Assembly (NCBI GenBank): GCA_900543415.1 | Contig: UQRE01000051.1 | Span: forward strand, 1 to 13,135 | From: an uncultured Dorea sp. | Lineage (GTDB): Bacteria; Bacillota; Clostridia; Lachnospirales; Lachnospiraceae | DNA length: 13,135 nt | Direction: 5' to 3' | Shown here: positions 1-7,106 of the stretch, piece after piece | Numbering within the stretch: the first letter of the stretch is position 1 | Layout of the letters: each line of letters opens with the position of its first letter | The notes under the pieces: generated by a model | Seen by the model: only the letters and a program-made list of their open reading frames with translations | Databases searched by the model: none | Told to the model about the DNA's origin: nothing | Made by a program: the position numbers and the translations under genes

Positions 1-1
1 A

Positions 2-43
2 TTCAGAGACAGGCAAGTAAATCAGTATTTTGATAATTTATGA
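2..43 (+). CDS. Possible 3' end of an upstream gene (partial)
   Basis: The frame beginning at base 2 is open to a TGA at 41-43 and reads FRDRQVNQYFDNL, a plausible hydrophilic C-terminal tail. A second frame ending at 31-33 (IQRQASKSVF) is an alternative. Thirteen codons cannot identify a product, and the stretch may be non-coding leader of the next gene. Confidence 0.25.
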   Translation, partial: FRDRQVNQYFDNL

Positions 44-77
44 GGTCAACAACAACAAAACAAAAGGAGAGGTTCTT

Positions 78-374
78 ATGAATATAAAATTAGACGAACG
101 ATTAAAAGAATACATGGAGGGAAAAGGCTATAAAAACATTCTGATCACCCCGATGATCTGCCATACCTGAGGAGGTTCTCGTCTTGAGATATCAGCAAGA
201 TTTGTTGATGAGAATGAAGCAGCGCTGTTAAAAGCAGACCATTTTCAGAGTGTCAGCCATGAACTGGGCGAAGTACTGATCCGTAGAATCCCCGCATACA
301 TTGATAATGTTGTAACCCTCGGATTATCCAGATTCATAAAGCGGATTACCGTTGAAGGCATCCACTCCGCATAA
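78..374 (+). CDS. Small selenoprotein candidate, HesB-like / CC-Se type, Sec at codon 31
   Basis: ATG at 78 is preceded by AAGGAGAGG (64-72). The frame runs to TAA at 372-374 and is broken only by TGA at 168-170 (codon 31). Read as selenocysteine, it gives 98 residues: a helical start (residues 4-16), a strand (ILITPMI, 21-27), the motif C28-H-T-U31-G-G, a second strand (LEISARFV, 36-43), then an amphipathic C-terminal half. The 67 codons after the TGA are open and protein-like. A hairpin at 191-209 fits a bacterial SECIS. U-G-G-x-R followed by a beta strand resembles small HesB/IscA-like (seleno)proteins, and NCBI also has a 'CC/Se motif family (seleno)protein' label; I could not search either. 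C28 and Sec31 could form a redox or metal-binding pair (inference). The gene stands alone and ends in the terminator at 430-467. The alternative is a nonsense pseudogene. Automatic callers will truncate or miss it. Confidence 0.8.
191..209 (+). promoter_or_regulatory. Candidate bacterial SECIS hairpin
   Basis: Bases 191-198 pair with 202-209 over 8 bp (one G-U at 195/205), leaving the loop GAU at 199-201. The loop begins 28 nt after the UGA at 168-170. Known bacterial SECIS elements have an apical loop roughly 16-37 nt downstream of the UGA with a G in the first two loop positions, and both hold here. The hairpin lies inside the reading frame, as expected in bacteria, where SelB binds it to deliver Sec-tRNA. 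No folding program was run. Confidence 0.65.
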
Positions 375-429
375 GTAAAATATATTTATCCCTCAGATTA
401 TAAAACAATAAATCCCCCAATTATAAAAC

Positions 430-467
430 AAAGTACAAGATTCATCTGCTCATGAATCTTGTACTTT
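430..467. terminator. Bidirectional Rho-independent terminator
   Basis: A perfect 16-bp inverted repeat (430-445 with 452-467) closes a 6-nt loop (CTGCTC). A T-rich tract follows on the plus strand (TTATTATTTTA), and on the minus strand the mirror end gives TGTTTTAT. It can end both the selenoprotein gene (+) and the ABC operon (-), whose last stop codon is at 474-476. Confidence 0.85.
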
Positions 468-473
468 ATTATT

Positions 474-2309
474 TTACATATCTCCGGCGAATACCTTCCG
501 AGCCGACTCTTCTTCAAACTGCTTATGATACAGGTCGTGATAATAGCCCTTTTCACTAAGAAGTTCCTTGTGTGTTCCCTGCTCGATGATTTTTCCATCT
601 TTTACTACAAGAATAAGGTCTGCCTTTCTGATTGTAGACAGGCGGTGCGCAATCACAAAGGAAGTGTGTCCTCTTAGCAGCTTATCAGTCGCTTCCTGTA
701 TCAACTGTTCCGACACCGTATCAATAGATGAAGTAGCCTCATCCAGCACAAAAATTGCCGGTTCTGCAAGAATCGCTCTTGCAAAGGAAATCAGCTGCTT
801 TTCTCCCACGGATAACCGTCCGCCGCTCTCTCCGACATCACTGTCGTAGCCGTCTTTTAATTTCATTACTACTTCGTCTGCGGAAACACTTCTTGCTGCC
901 GCCTCCACTTCTTCGTCTGAAGCGTCCAGACGCCCATATCGAATATTTTCTCTCACCGTTCCGGAAAATAAATGTGGGTTCTGAAGCACATAGCCAATCT
1001 GACTGTGAAGCCACAATTGGCTTCTCTCGCGATAATCCACACCGTCAATCAATATCCGTCCTTTTGTCGGCTCAAAAAATCGTCCAACCAGATTCACAAG
1101 CGTAGATTTCCCGGCTCCTGTTTCTCCTACAATTGCCACATTCATTCCTGCCGGGATATGGAGATTAAAATGTTCTAAGACATATTCCTTACCATCAGGA
1201 TACATAAAAGAGACATCCTCAAAGACAATATCTCCTTGAATCTTCTCCCAATTTTCCTTCTTGGGATGAAAATTATCTCCGTATTTTTCTATGATATCCG
1301 GTCGGTCTGTCACGTCCGGTGTCTGTTCCAGAAGATCCATCACCCGCTCAATATTTGCCTGACAGGAAATAAGATCCGCAAGAAGCCTAGCGAGCTGCTG
1401 AATAGGCTCAAAAATTACAACTGCATAGGAAATAAAAACAGACAGTGTTCCCAGTTTGATCAAATCCTGCTGAACCATATAACCGCCCCGATAAAGTACG
1501 AATGCCGCAGCAGCAGAACCGAACAGCAAAATGGTCGGAATGTAGACAGCATTTAATTTTGCAGCCTTCCCCGCTGAGCGATACATATCAGAAGTCCGTT
1601 CAAAAAAGGCTTCTTCATTCTCACCTTCAATTCCCATTGTCTTAGAGGTCTTCACTCCGGTAATCCCCTCGTTGTATGCACTTGTAATCTGTGAATTGAT
1701 CCTTCGAACCCTTCGGTTCCAATGTAGGATCTTGTTCTGAAAAACTACTGTAATCACTGCAATACACGGCACGATGACAAGAAGAATCACCGCAAGGCGG
1801 GCATTTAAGACAAACATAATCACAAATACACTCACCACATAGAGAAATGCCCAAAACATATCCACCAGTCCCCATGCCGCCACTCCTGCAATTTTCAAAG
1901 TATCACTCATCACTCTTGCATGAATATAACCGACCGGTGTTGTATTATAGTAAGAGAATGACAACGTCTGCAAATGCTCAAATTGTGCCCATTTCAAATC
2001 TTTACCGACACACATTTCTATTGTGGTTGCCGCATGCACAGACCAGTACACGGAGATTGTCTGCATCACGATCATACTAATATACACAAAGGCAAATGTA
2101 TAGATCCCATCCAGTGTATCCGGCACAATAAAATGATCAATGGCATAGCTCTGAAACAGCGGCGTAAGCACATCTACACCTGCAAGAAAGATATTAAGTC
2201 CAAGCGTAATTGCGAAATATTTCTTATAGGGCTTAAAAAAGGGAAGCATTTTCGCCCAAACCTTTAACCTGAATGGTTTATGATATTCCTGTTCTTCATA
2301 TGCTGCCAT
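474..2309 (-). CDS. ABC exporter half-transporter, subunit with canonical Walker B Glu and degenerate signature
   Basis: This 611-residue protein is a membrane domain fused to an ATPase. The transmembrane part is about residues 30-325 (six hydrophobic spans), and the nucleotide-binding domain about 360-600. In order are Walker A GETGAGKST (395-403), the Q-loop near VLQNPHLF (442-449), an altered signature LSVGE in place of LSGGQ (499-503), Walker B AIFVLDE ending in Glu524, and the switch His555. It is the second gene of an operon: its ATG overlaps the TAA of the preceding gene (TAATG at 2307-2311), implying translational coupling and a heterodimer. The family resembles BmrCD/LmrCD-type multidrug exporters of Firmicutes, which use ATP to move drugs or lipids outward. 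The substrate cannot be told from sequence. A SapB-like or peptide-export role is possible, but no peptidase domain or peptide gene is nearby. Confidence 0.95.
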   Translation of the reverse strand: MAAYEEQEYHKPFRLKVWAKMLPFFKPYKKYFAITLGLNIFLAGVDVLTPLFQSYAIDHFIVPDTLDGIYTFAFVYISMIVMQTISVYWSVHAATTIEMCVGKDLKWAQFEHLQTLSFSYYNTTPVGYIHARVMSDTLKIAGVAAWGLVDMFWAFLYVVSVFVIMFVLNARLAVILLVIVPCIAVITVVFQNKILHWNRRVRRINSQITSAYNEGITGVKTSKTMGIEGENEEAFFERTSDMYRSAGKAAKLNAVYIPTILLFGSAAAAFVLYRGGYMVQQDLIKLGTLSVFISYAVVIFEPIQQLARLLADLISCQANIERVMDLLEQTPDVTDRPDIIEKYGDNFHPKKENWEKIQGDIVFEDVSFMYPDGKEYVLEHFNLHIPAGMNVAIVGETGAGKSTLVNLVGRFFEPTKGRILIDGVDYRERSQLWLHSQIGYVLQNPHLFSGTVRENIRYGRLDASDEEVEAAARSVSADEVVMKLKDGYDSDVGESGGRLSVGEKQLISFARAILAEPAIFVLDEATSSIDTVSEQLIQEATDKLLRGHTSFVIAHRLSTIRKADLILVVKDGKIIEQGTHKELLSEKGYYHDLYHKQFEEESARKVFAGDM

Positions 2310-4081
2310 TACTCTCTCACCTGCCTTCTGTCATCATGACTCATTTGAATCTCATATATTTTTCGGTAAATGCCTTCTTTTTCTATCAGCTCTTCATGCG
2401 CTCCCAACTCTTCCATCTTCCCTTGATTCAGCACTAGAATCTGATCTGCACCCATCAGTGTTGTAATCCGATGTGAAATCAAGATCAATGTACTTTCTCC
2501 CCGCTCTTTCTGAAGTGCTGAACGTATCTGATAATCAGTCTTTGCATCTACTGCCGACAATGAATCATCAAATATCATAACCGGAGAACGTGAAAGCAGC
2601 ATTCTTGCAATTGCCACACGCTGTCTCTGACCTCCTGACAGCGTCACTCCCCGTTCTCCAACCAAGGTATCATATCCGTCCGGGAAACTCATAATCGCAT
2701 CGTCTACACAGGCGATCTGAGCTGCCTTTCTGATTTCCTCCATAGAGGCATCCGGTCTGGAAGCGCAGATATTTTCTTTAATCTTGCGTGAATAGAGAAA
2801 TGGCTCCTGAAGCACCATTCCTACTTTACTGCGCAGCTCTTCCAGCGGAATTTCCCGAATCTCCCTTCCACCAAGCCTGATCGAGCCATCCTCTTCTCCG
2901 CAATTATATAATCTTGTAAGCAATTGCACAATCGTAGATTTCCCGCTTCCGGTGCCGCCCAAAATGCCAAATGTGCTGCCCGCCGGAATCTCAAATGACA
3001 CATCGGATAATACTTTCTGTCCATCCTCGTATGAAAAAGAGACATGCGAAAACTGAACATCTTCTGCCGGCGGATCGACACTTTTCTTTTGTCCGCTATA
3101 TGCTTCTTCTTCACCCCTGATAATGTAATCTACACGTTCAAAAGAGACTCCTGCCTTGCTCATATCCGAAAGAATACGTCCCAATCCACGGATTGGCCAT
3201 ACAAGCGTTGTGTTATAAGAAGCAAATGCAACAAATTCTCCGGCTGAAATAGAGCCATTCACTGCCTCTGCCGCACCTAAGACAATGATGGTCACCACCT
3301 GAAGTCCGGTAATCAGATCTCCCACGCCCCAGTAAAGCCCCGACAATGTACCAAGCTTGATCCAGAGTTTTGCAAAGGCGTCATTTTTATCCCGGAAGCG
3401 ATCCATTTCAAATTTCTCCCTCCCAAAAGCACGCACAACTCTTACTCCGGTAGCATTTTCCTGTACAACCGTAGACAATTCTCCTTCTGCCTCGTCAGCA
3501 TCTGTAAACCTTCTCGCAATTAAGCGATAAAAGACTGCGGAATAGATTACAACAAGCGGGACAAATATAAGTACGATCAATGATAATTTCACATTCATAG
3601 ACAACATCATTGCAAAGGAAACAACTACAAGAAATATCGTTCGAAATACTTCCAGCAGCTGTGTCACCACAAAATTTCGAATCACTTCCACATCGGAAGT
3701 ACAACGCTGGATAATGTCTCCGGTCTGGTTTTTATCATGCCATTTCATCGGAAGCTTCTGCACATGGACAAACAACGCATCTCTCATGTTTTTTGCAAAG
3801 GTTTCACCGGCAAGCGCAGTCCCTACTCTTCCGATATAAAGAAATATTCCTGACAATACAGCAACACCGATCACAACAAGCGCCATGATCCATAGATGTC
3901 TGGAAAGCAATGGATATTCATTACTTCCAAGCACTGAATCAATCGTAAATCGAAAGATCTGCGGGGTTAGCGAATTTAATATCGTTGTAATCAGTGACGC
4001 AAATACCGCCATGATAAAATATCTTTTTGCACCGGTAAAAAATCTTGCTGTTATGCGAAACTTTCTGCTTTGTGCCTTCAT
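2309..4081 (-). CDS. ABC exporter half-transporter, subunit with degenerate Walker B (Asp)
   Basis: This 590-residue protein is the first gene of the two-gene exporter operon, with AAGGAGAT ahead of its ATG. Hydrophobic spans occupy about residues 20-300, and the nucleotide-binding domain starts near 340. Walker A is GGTGSGKST (375-383), the Q-loop MVLQEPF (423-429), a canonical LSGGQ signature (481-485), Walker B VMIFDD (501-506) and switch His537. The residue after the Walker B Asp is Asp506 instead of the catalytic Glu. Together with LSVGE in the partner, this puts both defects in the same composite ATP site, the hallmark of heterodimeric exporters. There is no transcription terminator between the two genes. 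No regulator gene lies alongside, so control is unknown. Confidence 0.95.
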   Translation of the reverse strand: MKAQSRKFRITARFFTGAKRYFIMAVFASLITTILNSLTPQIFRFTIDSVLGSNEYPLLSRHLWIMALVVIGVAVLSGIFLYIGRVGTALAGETFAKNMRDALFVHVQKLPMKWHDKNQTGDIIQRCTSDVEVIRNFVVTQLLEVFRTIFLVVVSFAMMLSMNVKLSLIVLIFVPLVVIYSAVFYRLIARRFTDADEAEGELSTVVQENATGVRVVRAFGREKFEMDRFRDKNDAFAKLWIKLGTLSGLYWGVGDLITGLQVVTIIVLGAAEAVNGSISAGEFVAFASYNTTLVWPIRGLGRILSDMSKAGVSFERVDYIIRGEEEAYSGQKKSVDPPAEDVQFSHVSFSYEDGQKVLSDVSFEIPAGSTFGILGGTGSGKSTIVQLLTRLYNCGEEDGSIRLGGREIREIPLEELRSKVGMVLQEPFLYSRKIKENICASRPDASMEEIRKAAQIACVDDAIMSFPDGYDTLVGERGVTLSGGQRQRVAIARMLLSRSPVMIFDDSLSAVDAKTDYQIRSALQKERGESTLILISHRITTLMGADQILVLNQGKMEELGAHEELIEKEGIYRKIYEIQMSHDDRRQVRE

Positions 4082-4099
4082 TTTCTATCTCCTTGCCAT

Positions 4100-4128
4100 A
4101 TATTACTAATCTAAGTGGCTTCTAATAA
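4100..4128 (-). promoter_or_regulatory. Weak candidate promoter for the ABC operon
   Basis: On the minus strand TTATTA (4128-4123) and TAATAT (4105-4100) are 17 nt apart. The -10 is reasonable but the -35 matches consensus at only three of six positions. A promoter is expected here because the rplT terminator lies just upstream. Confidence 0.25.
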
Positions 4129-4141
4129 AGTTTCCTGTATC

Positions 4142-4173
4142 AAAAAAAGAATCCCAGACATTCGCCTGGGATT
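4142..4173 (-). terminator. Terminator of the infC-rpmI-rplT operon
   Basis: On the minus strand, AATCCCAG (4173-4166) pairs perfectly with CTGGGATT (4157-4150) across an 8-nt loop, followed one base later by seven U (4148-4142). It lies about 20 bp after the rplT stop codon and isolates the ribosomal operon from the ABC genes. Confidence 0.9.
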
Positions 4174-4192
4174 ACATTCTTATTATTTAAAA

Positions 4193-4549
4193 TTAAGCTA
4201 ATTTTGCTTTTGCAGCTTCTGCAAGTGCAGCAAATCCCTCTGCATCATTAACTGCCATCTCAGCTAACATGTTTCTGTTGATCTCGATATCAGCTAATTT
4301 TAAACCGTGCATCAATTTGCTGTAAGAAAGACCATTCATTCTTGCAGCAGCGTTGATACGTGCAATCCAGAGCTGACGCATCTGACGTTTACGTTCTTTT
4401 CTTCCTGCGTAAGAAGATGTAAGAGCTCTCATTACAGACTGTTTTGCTACTCTGTACTGTTTAGAGCGTGCTCCTCTATATCCTTTTGCTAACTTTAAAG
4501 TTCTGTTATGTTTCTTTCTAGCGTTCATTCCGCCTTTAATTCTTGCCAT
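4193..4549 (-). CDS. rplT: 50S ribosomal protein L20
   Basis: The 118 residues are the usual length for bacterial L20 and show the family's very basic, helical N-terminal arm (MARIKGGMNARKKHNRTLKL) and the conserved core near residues 55-80 (RQLWIARINAAARMNGLSYS). L20 binds 23S rRNA early in 50S assembly and in several bacteria represses its own operon by binding the mRNA leader. A GAAGGAGGAA ribosome binding site lies just ahead of the ATG. It is the last gene of infC-rpmI-rplT, 34 bp after rpmI, and ends before the hairpin terminator at 4142-4173. Confidence 0.98.
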   Translation of the reverse strand: MARIKGGMNARKKHNRTLKLAKGYRGARSKQYRVAKQSVMRALTSSYAGRKERKRQMRQLWIARINAAARMNGLSYSKLMHGLKLADIEINRNMLAEMAVNDAEGFAALAEAAKAKLA

Positions 4550-4583
4550 TCTTATTTTCCTCCTTCAATACTTCTACGATATC

Positions 4584-4781
4584 TTACAGATATGGTAATA
4601 CTTTCTTCATGTTCTTTACATTTGTTGCATCAGTAATGATTGATTTTCTAAGATTTCTTTTTCTCTTTGTAGATTTCTTAGTTAAGATATGGCTCTTGTA
4701 AGCTTTGTTTCTTTTTAATTTTCCTGTACCTGTTTTTTTGAAGCGCTTTGCTGCCGCTCTATTTGTTTTGATTTTTGGCAT
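4584..4781 (-). CDS. rpmI: 50S ribosomal protein L35
   Basis: This 65-residue, Lys/Arg-rich protein begins MPKIKTNRAAAKRFKKTGTG, the conserved N-terminus of L35, and ends in the usual MKKVLPY-type tail. It is a small structural protein of the large subunit. AAGGAGGAAT precedes the ATG. The position between infC and rplT, with gaps of about 35 bp on each side, is the classic bacterial order and implies co-transcription from the infC promoter. Confidence 0.98.
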   Translation of the reverse strand: MPKIKTNRAAAKRFKKTGTGKLKRNKAYKSHILTKKSTKRKRNLRKSIITDATNVKNMKKVLPYL

Positions 4782-4816
4782 GATAATATTCCTCCTTAAA
4801 TTTGTAAAATGTATTT

Positions 4817-5323
4817 TTAACGTTTTTCAGTTAAAACCATGCTCATGCTTCTGCCTTCCTGCTTCGCCGGTTTCTCGATAACAGCAACATCTGCGAGCAT
4901 CTCGGCAAAATCATCCAGAATGTGTTTGCTCTGCTGCATATGTGCCATCTCACGACCTCGGAAACGCAGAGTAACCTTTACTTTATTTCCTTTTGTGATG
5001 AATTTCTTTGCATTATTCATCTTTGTATTAAGATCGTTCGTATCAATATTCGGAGAAAGACGAACCTCTTTTACTTCAACAGTTTTCTGCTTTTTCTTTG
5101 CCTCTTTCTCTTTTCGTGCCAGCTCATACTTATATTTACCGTAATCGATGATTTTACACACCGGCGGCTGAGCCTTTGGAGCAATCTTTACAAGATCAAG
5201 CTCTGCTTCTCTTGCAAGCTTCATGGCATCCTTAGATGACATAATACCAAGCTGTTCTCCATCTTCACTAATCACACGAACCTCTTTGTCTCTGATCTGC
5301 CCGTTAATCATTAAATCGCTAAT
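4817..5323 (-). CDS. infC: Translation initiation factor IF-3, probable AUU start
   Basis: IF-3 binds the 30S subunit, prevents premature 50S joining and checks the start codon and initiator tRNA. The protein shows the N-terminal domain (INGQIRDKEVRVI...GEQLGIM), a lysine-rich linker (about residues 70-85 from the ATG) and the C-terminal domain ending in MAHMQQSKHILDDF and SMVLTEKR. An ATG lies at 5311 (164 residues), but it has no well-placed ribosome binding site. Four codons upstream and in frame is ATT (5323-5321), giving the N-terminus M-S-D-L-M-I-N (168 residues), and GGGGGTG (5337-5331) lies exactly 7 nt ahead of it. AUU starts on infC are well known and underlie IF-3 autoregulation, so I prefer 5323. 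If the annotation standard allows only ATG/GTG/TTG, use 5311. Confidence 0.96.
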   Translation of the reverse strand: MSDLMINGQIRDKEVRVISEDGEQLGIMSSKDAMKLAREAELDLVKIAPKAQPPVCKIIDYGKYKYELARKEKEAKKKQKTVEVKEVRLSPNIDTNDLNTKMNNAKKFITKGNKVKVTLRFRGREMAHMQQSKHILDDFAEMLADVAVIEKPAKQEGRSMSMVLTEKR

Positions 5324-5494
5324 GTTCCTGCACCCCCATCATAAAAAAATAAGTGAATAGTTTTCAGACTATCCACTTACGCATTCATACAAAAATCTAC
5401 ATAATACTAGAGATTTCTATTTGCAATATCAACCAGTAGTCACCCAATCGTGCTATGGTGAGAGTGGACACTCTGCTTCGTTTTCGTTTTCACA
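5324..5494 (-). promoter_or_regulatory. infC operon leader with possible antiterminator pairing
   Basis: About 170 nt of untranslated leader separate the predicted transcription start (near 5494) from the AUU start. It contains a small hairpin (AGAGU/ACUCU, around 5474-5461) and ends in a terminator hairpin. The leader segment GUCCACU (5469-5463) can pair over 7 bp with AGUGGAU (5377-5371), the 5' arm of that terminator, so the two folds exclude each other. This matches the logic of L20-responsive attenuation of infC-rpmI-rplT in Bacillus. The identity of the ligand here is inference. Confidence 0.55.
5343..5379 (-). terminator. Attenuator hairpin in the infC leader
   Basis: On the minus strand UAAGUGGAUAGU (5379-5368) pairs with ACUAUUCACUUA (5361-5350), 12 bp with one G-U, around a 6-nt loop, followed by seven U (5349-5343). 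It is a complete intrinsic terminator placed upstream of the infC ribosome binding site, so it must be conditional for the operon to be expressed. Confidence 0.8.
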
Positions 5495-5500
5495 AGTTAT

Positions 5501-5529
5501 AATTTAACATATATAAAAACATCTGTCAA
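5501..5529 (-). promoter_or_regulatory. Sigma-A promoter of infC-rpmI-rplT
   Basis: On the minus strand a perfect -35 TTGACA (5529-5524) and a -10 TAAATT (5506-5501) are separated by 17 nt. The predicted start is near 5494. It diverges from the symporter promoter; the two -35 boxes are about 32 bp apart. Confidence 0.75.
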
Positions 5530-5561
5530 TAAATATTTTTTAGATTCCGCTCTGTTTTTTC

Positions 5562-5590
5562 TTGCCTTTTTTTCATTTTCATGGCATAAT
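5562..5590 (+). promoter_or_regulatory. Promoter of the NSS symporter gene
   Basis: TTGCCT (5562-5567) and CATAAT (5585-5590) are 17 nt apart, four and five of six matches to consensus. The predicted start is near 5597, leaving a leader of about 69 nt that I found no obvious structure in. A TTGAGGAGGA ribosome binding site precedes the ATG. Confidence 0.6.
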
Positions 5591-5665
5591 AGTCACAATC
5601 TAACTTTAATCTATTAAGAGTTTAGAGTAATAGAGTAAATGAATTTATATTGAGGAGGATTTTCT

Positions 5666-7024
5666 ATGCAACAAAAGAGAAGTAATTTTTCCAGCAAACT
5701 GGGGTTTGTGCTGGCTGCATCAGGTTCTGCCGTAGGACTTGGAAATATCTGGCGCTTCCCATACCTTGCTGCCCAGTACGGAGGGGGAACTTTCCTTCTG
5801 ATTTATTTGATTCTGGCAGTTACATTTGGTTTTTCATTAATGATCGCTGAAATCGCAATCGGAAGAAAAACCGGACTTAGTGCAATTGGAGCATTCAAAG
5901 CTCTCGACAAGAGATTCGGCTTCCTGGGAGTTCTGGCTTCCCTTGTTCCAATCATCATTTTCCCATATTATTCTGTAATCGGTGGATGGGTAATGAAATA
6001 CTTTAGCGTATTTTTAACAGGCGGTGTACATGCGGCTGCAAAAGATGACTACTTCACAAGCTTCATCGGCGGAACTTTCGAACCACTTGGCTGGTTTTTC
6101 CTGTTCATCGCCATCACTGCTATCATTGTATTGTGCGGTGTAGAAAAAGGTATTGAGAAAGTAAGCAAAGTTATGATGCCGATCCTTGTAATACTGACTG
6201 TTTTCATTGCAGTATATGGACTCACTCTGGATGGCGCTATGGACGGTTTTGTCTACTATGTAAAACCACATATGTCTGATGTATCAGTTAAAACCATTCT
6301 CGCAGCAATGGGACAGCTCTTCTATTCTATGTCGCTTGCTATGGGTATTATGGTTACATATGGTTCTTATATGAAGAAAGACAATAATCTTGAGAGCTCT
6401 GTAAGACAGATTGAAATCTTCGATACAGCGATTGCTTTCTTAGCAGGTCTTATGATCATTCCGGCAGTATTTGTATTCTCCGGTGGAGATACTTCTACTT
6501 TAAATGCAGGTCCTGGTCTTATGTTTATGACTCTGCCAAAGGTATTTGAAAGTATGAAGCTCGGCGGCTTTATCGGATGCCTGTTCTTCGTGATGGTATT
6601 CTTTGCTGCACTTACATCTGCGATTTCCCTGATGGAGACTATCGTATCTATCTTCCAGGATAAGTTCCACTGGACAAGAAAAGCTACCTGCTTATTCGTA
6701 ACTGCACTGTCACTTCTTCTTGGAGTACCATCTTCTCTCGGATTCGGACCACTTGCTTTCATCAGCTGGATGGGACTGTCAATCCTTGACATTATGGACT
6801 TCATCAGTAACAGCGTACTTATGCCGATCGTTGCAATCTTCACTTGTATCTTCGTTGGTTACATTATCAAGCCGAAGACAATTGCAGACGAAGTTAAAAT
6901 CACAAACGGCAAGTTCAAAGGCGAGAAACTTTTCACTATCATGATCAAATGGGTTGCTCCGATCTTCTTAGTATTAATTCTTGCAAGTTCTGTTGCAAGC
7001 GCTATGGGATGGTTTGTAATCTAA
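5666..7024 (+). CDS. Sodium-dependent amino acid transporter, NSS/SNF family (LeuT fold)
   Basis: The 452-residue membrane protein opens with the hallmark first helix: A-S-x-S-A-V-G-L-G-N-I-W-R-F-P-Y at residues 18-33. The Na+-site residues Ala22 and Asn27 and the extracellular-gate Arg30 fall at the same numbers as in LeuT. About eleven hydrophobic spans follow, as in the short bacterial NSS members (TnaT, MhsT), with no twelfth helix; the 452 residues compare with about 510 for LeuT. NSS proteins couple Na+ entry to uptake of amino acids such as tryptophan, leucine or tyrosine; the substrate here cannot be fixed from sequence. The gene is alone in its unit, divergent from infC, with a good GAGGAGG site and a strong terminator just after its stop. 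Confidence 0.96.
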   Translation: MQQKRSNFSSKLGFVLAASGSAVGLGNIWRFPYLAAQYGGGTFLLIYLILAVTFGFSLMIAEIAIGRKTGLSAIGAFKALDKRFGFLGVLASLVPIIIFPYYSVIGGWVMKYFSVFLTGGVHAAAKDDYFTSFIGGTFEPLGWFFLFIAITAIIVLCGVEKGIEKVSKVMMPILVILTVFIAVYGLTLDGAMDGFVYYVKPHMSDVSVKTILAAMGQLFYSMSLAMGIMVTYGSYMKKDNNLESSVRQIEIFDTAIAFLAGLMIIPAVFVFSGGDTSTLNAGPGLMFMTLPKVFESMKLGGFIGCLFFVMVFFAALTSAISLMETIVSIFQDKFHWTRKATCLFVTALSLLLGVPSSLGFGPLAFISWMGLSILDIMDFISNSVLMPIVAIFTCIFVGYIIKPKTIADEVKITNGKFKGEKLFTIMIKWVAPIFLVLILASSVASAMGWFVI

Positions 7025-7046
7025 AAAATATAATAAAGAATATAAT

Positions 7047-7085
7047 AAAAATAAGACCAGCAGCTAAAGTGTTGGTCTTATTTTT
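7047..7085. terminator. Bidirectional terminator after the symporter
   Basis: AAAAATAAGACCA (7047-7059) pairs perfectly with TGGTCTTATTTTT (7073-7085), and three further pairs (G-U, C-G, A-T) extend the stem inward to a 7-nt loop. T-rich flanks on both strands suit termination of the symporter (+) and of the degV unit (-). Confidence 0.85.
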
Positions 7086-7106
7086 CATTATAAAATGATA
7101 CATTTT

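Noticed and set aside
171..230. GGAGG just after the TGA followed by TTG, as a ribosome binding site for a separate ORF
   Set aside because: The resulting frame (from the TTG at 184) has only about 15 codons, while the in-frame reading through the TGA yields 67 further protein-like codons.
459..1556. Several plus-strand open frames over the ABC genes
   Set aside because: They are antisense shadows of clear ABC transporter genes, with no ribosome binding sites and non-protein-like composition.
6367..6843. A 158-codon minus-strand frame inside the symporter gene
   Set aside because: It is antisense to conserved NSS transmembrane helices and has no start signal or recognisable domain.
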